Positions 24,268-29,662 of a DNA stretch of 29,662 nucleotides are shown here, one piece after another; the first letter of the stretch is position 1, and the number at the start of each line of letters is the position of its first letter. A program made the position numbers and the translations under genes. The notes beneath the pieces were generated by a model. That model had not been told where the DNA came from and made no database searches. It saw only the letters and a list, made by a program, of their open reading frames with translations. The DNA is taken from positions 1 through 29,662 of the forward strand of contig FR890599.1 in assembly GCA_000435075.1 (NCBI GenBank), in the 5' to 3' direction. This DNA is from Bacteroides sp. CAG:770. Its GTDB lineage: Bacteria; Bacteroidota; Bacteroidia; Bacteroidales; UBA932.

Positions 24268-25911
24268 TTATTTATACATGAATCTCTTGATACTCATCTT
24301 AGGAGTCTTCTCGAAAGGCTTGTCCACGACCTCAACCTTCTGGAGCTGGCTGTATGACGGCAGAGCCCTGTTCGATGCGATTCTGACACGCTCAGGAATA
24401 TCTGCGACGGTCTCGGCATCAAGTCCGTTCTTGCGGATCGCATCCTGGTCGAGATAAATCAATGCTACAAGTTTCGAAGCACGGTCCACGACAACAGACT
24501 CCACAACATAATCCTGGTTGTTCACCACAGCCTCGACCTCCTCAGGATAGATGTTCTGTCCGTTGGCGCTGAGAATCATGCTCTTGCTGCGGCCCTTGAT
24601 GAAGATGTTTCCTTCCGCGTCAATGATACCGAGGTCACCGGTCTTGAGGTATCCGTCCTCCGTAAATGCAGCGGCAGTAGCCTCCGGAGCCTTATAGTAG
24701 CCAAGACAGACATTGTCACCCTTAGCCTGAATTTCACCAACAACGTGCTGGGGATCATCAGAATCAATGCGGACAGTCGCACAATCCACAGCCTTTCCGC
24801 AGGAACCTGGGACATAACTGTCACACGGCTCGTAAGCAAGAAGCGGAGCGGCTTCAGTCATTCCGTATCCCACGGTATATGGAAGTCCGAGTTTCTTGAA
24901 CCACTTCTCCACTTCAGGATTCAACGGCGCACCGCCCATGATAATCATCTGGAGATTTCCGTCGAGGGCGCTGAGTAGTTTCTCACGTATCTTCTTAAAC
25001 AGTAACGACTTGATTCCAGGAATTCTGGTCAGGACCTTCATTACAGGCTTCTCGACGACAGGCTTGATGGCACTCTTGAACACTTTTTCCATGACAAGAG
25101 GCACAGTGATGAGAAGGTATGGCTTCACGTCACGCATCGCTGACAAGAGAAGTGTAGGTGACGGGGTCTTGCCGAGGAAGGTGATGCTGGTTCCGTTGCA
25201 GAGCGGATAGAGGAACTCGTAAACCAGGCCGTACATGTGAGCCATCGGCAACATTGACACCATCGTAAATTTATCCGATGACGGAATATGGCGCTGGCCG
25301 AAGTCGATGGTTGCGCTCAATGCCTTATAGGTCAGCATGACACCCTTAGGGGAACTGGTGGTTCCGGAGGTGTAATTGATTATATCCAGGTCATCCCAGT
25401 TGTCGGTATTGTAGGTAACGTTCTCCCCCGTGAACCCCATCGGATATTTCTGTGCAAACTTCTCGGATACGGAAGCGAACGCCTCCCTTACCTTCTCATC
25501 CGCCACATAAAGAAGCGTAAAGTCATTGACACTTACGACAGCCTTCAGGCGCGGCATGGCCCTGATATCCAACTTTGCCCATATATCATTGTCAGTCATA
25601 AGGATAAGGCTCTCCGAATGATCTACAAGATGATTTACACTTTCAGGAGTGAAGTCTGAAAGAATCGGCACCACGACAGCCTCATAGGTATTGACCGACA
25701 GGAAAGAAACAGCCATTCTTGCAGTATTCTTGGCGCAGATGGCTATGCGGTCGCCCTTCTTCAGCCCACAAGCTTCGAAAAAGATGTGGAAACGCTCAAT
25801 CTGAGTTGCAAGCTGGCCATAGGTGAAAGACTCACCTCTATAGTTGCATACAGCAGGCTTTTCCCAATAAAGTCTTACAGCATTCTGAAGTCTCGCAAAA
25901 TAATGTTCCAT
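24268..25911 (-). CDS. AMP-forming acyl-CoA synthetase (long-chain fatty acid ligase type)
   Basis: This 547-residue adenylate-forming enzyme activates a carboxylic acid with ATP and loads it onto CoA. The P-loop signature YTSGTTSSPKGVML is at about 180-193. Motif GYGMTEAAPLLAYEP lies in the middle, and the hinge region reads LKTGDLGIIDAEGNIFIKGRSK. The C-terminal domain carries the conserved lysine region KTPKMSIKRFMYK. Motif layout is that of FadD-like long-chain ligases in Bacteroidales; an acyl-ACP synthetase or another acid substrate cannot be excluded. It is a single gene, divergent from the HAD hydrolase, with a consensus -7 element (25938-25945) 26 bases before the ATG. Confidence 0.9.
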   Translation of the reverse strand: MEHYFARLQNAVRLYWEKPAVCNYRGESFTYGQLATQIERFHIFFEACGLKKGDRIAICAKNTARMAVSFLSVNTYEAVVVPILSDFTPESVNHLVDHSESLILMTDNDIWAKLDIRAMPRLKAVVSVNDFTLLYVADEKVREAFASVSEKFAQKYPMGFTGENVTYNTDNWDDLDIINYTSGTTSSPKGVMLTYKALSATIDFGQRHIPSSDKFTMVSMLPMAHMYGLVYEFLYPLCNGTSITFLGKTPSPTLLLSAMRDVKPYLLITVPLVMEKVFKSAIKPVVEKPVMKVLTRIPGIKSLLFKKIREKLLSALDGNLQMIIMGGAPLNPEVEKWFKKLGLPYTVGYGMTEAAPLLAYEPCDSYVPGSCGKAVDCATVRIDSDDPQHVVGEIQAKGDNVCLGYYKAPEATAAAFTEDGYLKTGDLGIIDAEGNIFIKGRSKSMILSANGQNIYPEEVEAVVNNQDYVVESVVVDRASKLVALIYLDQDAIRKNGLDAETVADIPERVRIASNRALPSYSQLQKVEVVDKPFEKTPKMSIKRFMYK

Positions 25912-25937
25912 AGTATTAATATTTTGTGTATCGGGCG

Positions 25938-25945
25938 CAAATTTA
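25938..25945 (-). promoter_or_regulatory. Candidate -7 element of the acyl-CoA synthetase promoter
   Basis: The minus strand reads TAAATTTG, a full match, 26 bases before the ATG at 25911. This is the same element and spacing seen before hsdR. No good -33 TTG is present. Confidence 0.5.
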
Positions 25946-25957
25946 ACAACTTTCCGT

Positions 25958-25986
25958 TATATTTGTGCAGAGGCATGCTACATTTG
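25958..25986 (+). promoter_or_regulatory. Two candidate -7 elements before the HAD hydrolase gene
   Basis: TATATTTG (25958-25965) and TACATTTG (25979-25986) both match TAnnTTTG and are 21 bases apart on the plus strand. Neither has a clear TTG at 19 bases. One or both could drive the 26022 gene and the genes after it. Confidence 0.4.
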
Positions 25987-26021
25987 TTCGGCATTGCCAA
26001 AGACTTTAATTTCATCCGGTT

Positions 26022-26879
26022 ATGACGAGAAAACCAATTGTTGCATTGATTTACGATTTCGACGGGACGCTTTCCCCGGGAAACATGCAGGAGTTCGGAT
26101 TCATCCAGGCCATCGGCAAGACGCCTGAGGAATTCTGGAAAATGAGTGACGGCATCGCGGCAGGACAGGATGCGAGCAATATCCTGGCCTACATGAAACT
26201 GATGGTAGATGAGGCCAAGAAGAATGATATCAAGCTGAAACGCAGCGAGTTCAAGAAATTCGGAAAGGATATCAAACTCTTCGAGGGCGTGACTTCATGG
26301 TTCGACCTTGTCAATGAATACGGGAAGAGCCGAGGCGTGAGAATCGAGCATTACATCAATTCCTCCGGACTGAAGGAAATCATCGAAGGCTGCCCTATCG
26401 CCAAACAGTTCAAGCACATTTTCGCAAGCACATTTATCTACGACTCCAAGGGCGAGGCAGAATGGCCGGGAATAGCTGTGGACTACACGGCCAAGACGCA
26501 GTTCATCTTCAAAATCAACAAGGGAATTTTCAGCGCGAGGGACACTAACCAGGTCAATGAAAGTATCGCGGAAGACAAGAAACGCATACCTTTCACGCAG
26601 ATGATATATGTGGGAGACGGAGAAACCGACGTCCCATGCATGAAAATCGTCAGCATGTTCGGCGGGCATTCGATAGCAGTCTATAACCCTGAAAATCCGG
26701 GAAAACAGGCAGTTGCTGAAAAACTTCTGAGACAGGGACGAGTGAATTTCATCACTCCGGCCAACTACAGCCACTACAGCAGGACGTTCAAGATAGTGTG
26801 CGGCATCATTGACAAAATCAAGGCAGACTGGTCGCTGGGCCTCCTCCGCGGACAGCCGAAGAGCAAAACTGTAAAATAA
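26022..26879 (+). CDS. HAD-superfamily phosphatase-like hydrolase
   Basis: The 285-residue protein has the HAD nucleophile motif DFDGTLS at residues 12-18, where Asp12 would form the phospho-aspartate and Asp14 act as acid/base. The late motif VGDGETDVPCM holds the magnesium-binding acidic residues. The section between (about 20-180) is a helical cap, including a substrate-facing HYINSSGLKEIIEG (motif II Ser). It is probably a cytoplasmic phosphatase on a small phosphorylated metabolite; the exact substrate cannot be inferred. It is the first of four plus-strand genes. The NigD-like gene begins 65 bases later with no obvious terminator between, so they could be cotranscribed. Confidence 0.88.
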   Translation: MTRKPIVALIYDFDGTLSPGNMQEFGFIQAIGKTPEEFWKMSDGIAAGQDASNILAYMKLMVDEAKKNDIKLKRSEFKKFGKDIKLFEGVTSWFDLVNEYGKSRGVRIEHYINSSGLKEIIEGCPIAKQFKHIFASTFIYDSKGEAEWPGIAVDYTAKTQFIFKINKGIFSARDTNQVNESIAEDKKRIPFTQMIYVGDGETDVPCMKIVSMFGGHSIAVYNPENPGKQAVAEKLLRQGRVNFITPANYSHYSRTFKIVCGIIDKIKADWSLGLLRGQPKSKTVK

Positions 26880-26944
26880 TTTTCATCAGACATGCAAGAT
26901 TCGCGGGCAGACGCATTTATGTCGGTGAACAAACATAAGTCATC

Positions 26945-27655
26945 ATGAAAATTATAAATAACTTAACAAAAATCGCAATGACGATTGCAGCGGCCGCCAC
27001 AATGCAGTCCTGCCTTAAAGACGACGGAATTTCATACTCAGAACTCATCCCTAACGCAGTTGTCACCATCAAACCTGTAGCACAGAACGGTTATCCTTTC
27101 TACATGCAGCTTGACGACAGCACCGTGATTTATCCTTCAAACCTGAAGCAGTCACCTTTCGGAAACAAGGAGGTCCGCGCGTTCATAAATTATAAGAAGG
27201 AAAGCGAAGAGAAAGGAGCCCAGGTAGGTTTCATAAACTGGTCACGTGAACTCCTCACGAAGAATACCGTGGAGTCGCTCGGTTCCGACGAAAAGAACAC
27301 CGCGAAATACGGCAATGACCCTGTAGCCCTTGTAAATGCATTCCCGACTGTATGCGAAGACGGTTATCTCACACTGAGATTCAGAACGTTATGGGGAGCT
27401 TACATAAACATCAAGCATGAGGTCAATCTGGTTACAGGCGTGGATCCGTCAGACCCTTACCTCGTGGAATTCAGGCATAACCGTTTCGCTGACGCTCCGG
27501 AGGTACAGTCCGACGCTTACGTGGCATTCAGGCTGAACACATTGCCGGACACCCAGGGCAAGACAGTGAAACTCAAGGTCAGATACAGAAACTGGAACGG
27601 CGAGACAAAGGTTGTCGAATTCGACTACAAGACCCGTCCTGGAGACGGAAAATAA
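26945..27655 (+). CDS. NigD-like lipoprotein
   Basis: The protein has 236 residues. The signal peptide ends with lipobox TMQSC (about Cys21), followed by LKDDG. The conserved body resembles the Bacteroidales NigD-like family. An N-terminal small barrel (about 30-105) contains QNGYPFYMQLDDSTVIYPSN. A C-terminal domain (about 120-230) contains EDGYLTLRFRTLWGAYINIKHEVNLVTG and DPYLVEFRHNR. NigD-like proteins are outer-membrane-anchored and their biochemical role is not established. The ECF sigma factor gene begins 36 bases downstream. A weak hairpin with a short T tract (27658-27679) lies in that gap, so part of the transcript may stop there. Confidence 0.82.
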   Translation: MKIINNLTKIAMTIAAAATMQSCLKDDGISYSELIPNAVVTIKPVAQNGYPFYMQLDDSTVIYPSNLKQSPFGNKEVRAFINYKKESEEKGAQVGFINWSRELLTKNTVESLGSDEKNTAKYGNDPVALVNAFPTVCEDGYLTLRFRTLWGAYINIKHEVNLVTGVDPSDPYLVEFRHNRFADAPEVQSDAYVAFRLNTLPDTQGKTVKLKVRYRNWNGETKVVEFDYKTRPGDGK

Positions 27656-27691
27656 CACGGCATTCACAGCCGGATTTTTCAATACAACGGA

Positions 27692-28273
27692 ATGCGATTG
27701 GCAGACATCAAAGCATATTCTGAAAAGAAACTCGCAGATGATATCCGGAAAGGCAACGAGACAGCGATGAAAAAGCTGTATGATACCTATTCCGGATATC
27801 TTCTCGCTTTGTGCTGCCGGTACATTCCTGACAAGGAAACAGCCGAGGACATTCTTCAGGACAGTTTCATCAAGATTTTTTCTTCCTTCGACAAGTTTTC
27901 ATGGAAGGGCCCCGGCTCGGTAAAAGCCTGGATCAGCAGGGTCACTGTCAATGAAGCTCTGCAGTATCTCAGACGACAGAAAAAATGGAACTTCGTGGAA
28001 CTCCCCGACAAACTGCCTGACAAGGCTGAAGAGACGGCCGGAGAAGATCCTGACGTTTCGGAAATATCAAATGATGTCCTGATGAAGATGATTCAGGAAC
28101 TTTCCGACGGATACAGAACTATCTTCAACCTTTTCGTTTTCGAAGGCAAATCCCACAAGGAAATCGCTGAGATGCTGGGCATTACAGAAAGCACCTCGGC
28201 ATCCCAATTCCACAGGGCGAGAAAAATTCTCGCAAAGAAAATCACAGAATACAAGAAACAAGAGTCAATATGA
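27692..28273 (+). CDS. ECF-type RNA polymerase sigma factor
   Basis: The 193-residue sigma-70 factor lacks regions 1 and 3. Region 2 (about 25-95) includes AEDILQDSFIKIF, which binds core polymerase and the -10 element, and KAWISRVTVNEALQYLRRQKK. Region 4 (about 133-185) is the -35-binding helix-turn-helix, with SDGYRTIFNLFVFEGKSHKEIAEMLGI and then FHRARKIL. Its stop overlaps the next ATG (ATGA, 4 bases), indicating coupled translation with the membrane protein encoded downstream, as is common for a sigma factor and its controlling partner. Target promoters are unknown. It could control its own operon. Confidence 0.93.
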   Translation: MRLADIKAYSEKKLADDIRKGNETAMKKLYDTYSGYLLALCCRYIPDKETAEDILQDSFIKIFSSFDKFSWKGPGSVKAWISRVTVNEALQYLRRQKKWNFVELPDKLPDKAEETAGEDPDVSEISNDVLMKMIQELSDGYRTIFNLFVFEGKSHKEIAEMLGITESTSASQFHRARKILAKKITEYKKQESI

Positions 28274-29589
28274 GACAAGATTGGACAGACAAGTTGCGAG
28301 AAAAGATGGACACCTACAGCGTGGAGCCATCGGACAAGGTCTGGGCCGGCATCAGTTCCGAGGCAGGATTGGCCGGACAGGGTTCCGCGACCGGAAAGTC
28401 CGCCATACCGATGTGGATATGGCGTTCAGCAGCCGCAGTTGCCGCCGTCATGACAGGGGCTCTGATTTTTGTAAAGGTCAATGACAATGAGGCCGACAAC
28501 TATACCGCCTACAACGAGGCTGAGGCCCCTGAAATTGTCAATGACAGTCCGGAGATTCTTCCGGAATCTTCTACCGTCCAGACACTTACACTCTCAGAAA
28601 ATCCTATAGAGAAAACACCGAAATTCAAGGCAGGGCCGACTGAAAAAGCCGAGCATCACAAGGCGGCATATGAATCCGCGCCAGTGATGGCAAGAGTCCA
28701 GCAAACGGAAGAAACGGAGAGCATTGACATTGACAAAACAGATAATTCCGACACTGAAGAGGTTGCTGCCGCAGGCATTGACATTGACACGAACACCGGC
28801 ATTGACAATTCCGATGAAACGATGAGTTGGGAGGAATATCTGAGATCGGAGCCGCAGGAGAAAAGGCGCGCGGACAGGCGTGGTTTAAGTATCGGACTCG
28901 GTGCGGCAGGGGCCGGGAGTTCGTCATCGATGGATAAATTCGAGCCGAGAGCAGTGATGGGTTCCAATCCGCTTGAAGGCGAGGCCGGAACTGTCGGCTG
29001 GGCTGATGACAGGATTCTCACAAGTGCAGGTACGATTGTATTCAACCAGCCGGAAGTCAATGATTCCTATACGCACAAGATGCCTGTAAAGCTCGGATTG
29101 ACAGCAAGATACGCATTTACCAACTTGCTCGGAATCGAAAGCGGATTGACCTATTCTCTTCTACAGTCGGACATTCAACGAGGTTCAGAATCGACTACCG
29201 GTGCATGGAGCAGCAGCGATCAGACTCTTCATTATCTGGGAGTTCCGCTGAATCTGACGTTTAATTTTCTGAATTCCAAATACGTAGATGTATATGCCTC
29301 AGCCGGCGGAATGATGGAGTTCGGGGTGAAAGGCAGCATAAAGACGACCGACCACATCAATGGTTCCACGACGGCTTCGCACCAGAATTCGATTACTCCG
29401 AAAGGCCTGCTCTGGTCTGTCAATGCTACCGCTGGTGTCCAGGTCAATGTCCTGCCGTCTCTCGGTATATATGTCGAGCCGGGCATGAGCCATCATTTCA
29501 AGAACGACAGGCAGCCACGGTCTTCCTATACAGACAAGCCGACCAATTTCGCACTTGGTTTCGGTCTCAGATATACATTCAGGAAATAG
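28270..29589 (+). CDS. Sigma-partner-like protein with inner-membrane helix, acidic linker and outer-membrane barrel
   Basis: The protein has 439 residues. Residues 1-47 are cytoplasmic in type: RQDWTDKLREKMDTYSVEPSDKVWAGI is like the short N-terminal regions found next to ECF sigma factors in Bacteroidales. One membrane helix spans about 49-68 (WIWRSAAAVAAVMTGALIF). An acidic, low-complexity linker follows (about 70-205; many Glu, Asp and Thr, and repeated Ile-Asp). From about 265 to the end lies a barrel-like region with strands MPVKLGLTARYAF, GVPLNLTFNFL, YVDVYASAGGMMEFGVKG and a last strand FALGFGLRYTFRK, as in PorT/OmpW-type barrels. If both parts insert, one chain would cross the inner membrane and end in the outer membrane. 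It is coupled to the sigma gene. Five CATTGAC words fall in its linker. Confidence 0.75.
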   Translation: MRQDWTDKLREKMDTYSVEPSDKVWAGISSEAGLAGQGSATGKSAIPMWIWRSAAAVAAVMTGALIFVKVNDNEADNYTAYNEAEAPEIVNDSPEILPESSTVQTLTLSENPIEKTPKFKAGPTEKAEHHKAAYESAPVMARVQQTEETESIDIDKTDNSDTEEVAAAGIDIDTNTGIDNSDETMSWEEYLRSEPQEKRRADRRGLSIGLGAAGAGSSSSMDKFEPRAVMGSNPLEGEAGTVGWADDRILTSAGTIVFNQPEVNDSYTHKMPVKLGLTARYAFTNLLGIESGLTYSLLQSDIQRGSESTTGAWSSSDQTLHYLGVPLNLTFNFLNSKYVDVYASAGGMMEFGVKGSIKTTDHINGSTTASHQNSITPKGLLWSVNATAGVQVNVLPSLGIYVEPGMSHHFKNDRQPRSSYTDKPTNFALGFGLRYTFRK

Positions 29590-29619
29590 TCCGGGCATCT
29601 GCCTCACAAGAGGGTCGGG

Positions 29620-29647
29620 CCAAGTCGCCAATCCCAAGTCGCCAATC
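29620..29647. repeat. Tandem 14-base direct repeat
   Basis: CCAAGTCGCCAATC occurs twice without a gap (29620-29633 and 29634-29647), just after the last gene. The 11-mer AGTCGCCAATC within it also occurs once, inverted, at 1364-1374 in the terminator hairpin near the other end of the window. Confidence 0.6.
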
Positions 29648-29662
29648 ATAAAAAACGCTCTT

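Larger units (their letters stand above)
6483..29449. repeat. Dispersed over-represented 7-mer CATTGAC / GTCAATG
   Basis: A hand count gives about 50 copies: 26 as CATTGAC and 24 as GTCAATG. Two are in the restriction locus (4592, 4736). The others begin at 6483, 7279, 8016, 8234, 9255, 10047, 10997, 11227, 11646, 11708, 11971, 12125, 12431, 12531, 12934, 13203, 14574, 15116, 15349, 15992, 16260, 16272, 17701, 17820, 17940, 18086, 20112, 21041, 22509, 24060, 24121, 24619, 25252, 25524, 26310, 26553, 26817, 27947, 28477, 28537, 28722, 28728, 28776, 28782, 28800, 29056, 29419 and 29443. The base after CATTGAC is A in about 29 cases. Near-neighbour words (AATTGAC, GATTGAC, TATTGAC and complements) occur only about 3-8 times each. 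Confidence 0.75.

Noticed and set aside
6483..29449. Chi-like or chromosome-segregation (KOPS-like) explanation for CATTGAC
   Set aside because: Those words are strongly skewed to one strand along a replication arm; here the two orientations are nearly equal (26 to 24). A larger window is needed to exclude it fully.
1..29662. CRISPR arrays, tRNA or rRNA genes
   Set aside because: No regularly spaced repeats, cloverleaf-like sequence or rRNA segment was found on either strand.

Overview
The window looks like a chromosomal segment of a Bacteroidales bacterium (phylum Bacteroidota); I would not name a genus. Evidence: promoter-like sequences of the Bacteroidetes type (TTG, 19-base spacer, TAnnTTTG), few Shine-Dalgarno sequences, many SpII lipoproteins with short lipoboxes, a NigD-like lipoprotein, a serine-type sulfatase beside an anaerobic sulfatase maturase, and an ECF sigma factor followed by an outer-membrane barrel protein.

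Layout. (1) 1-6199: a type I restriction-modification locus on the minus strand (hsdR, hsdM, then half an hsdS). A second hsdS 3' half lies tail-to-tail on the plus strand and runs off the left edge, as in phase-variable, invertible specificity loci. Between hsdM and hsdS sits a plus-strand unit: promoter, terminator-like hairpin, 48-codon ORF, terminator. (2) 6526-10380: two large surface lipoproteins with fibronectin-III-like repeats. (3) 10517-15595: an AraC-type regulator divergent from a three-gene TolC / HlyD (EmrA-like) / MFS (EmrB-like) tripartite export operon. (4) 15714-17093: aspartate kinase, convergent with (5) a radical-SAM sulfatase maturase (17099-18364), itself divergent from a serine-type sulfatase (18702-20246). 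(6) 20243-20488: a transposase remnant. (7) 20694-25911 on the minus strand: HtpG, a small lipoprotein, an outer-membrane barrel protein and an AMP-forming acyl-CoA synthetase. (8) 26022-29589 on the plus strand: HAD hydrolase, NigD-like lipoprotein, ECF sigma factor and a protein joining a sigma-partner-like N-terminus, a membrane helix, an acidic linker and an outer-membrane barrel.

How the parts work together. hsdRMS forms one restriction enzyme whose target could be switched by DNA inversion. The AraC regulator probably controls the tripartite pump. The maturase probably activates the neighbouring sulfatase by converting its active-site serine to formylglycine. The ECF sigma factor overlaps its downstream partner by 4 bases, which suggests coupled translation and a regulatory pair.

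The most unusual signal is not a gene. The 7-base word CATTGAC (or its complement GTCAATG) occurs about 50 times by my hand count, against about 4 expected by chance. It occurs in both orientations almost equally, in several reading frames, on both coding strands and in some intergenic gaps. It is nearly absent from the restriction locus. This resembles a DNA-uptake-type or other genome-wide signature word and is the observation I would follow first.
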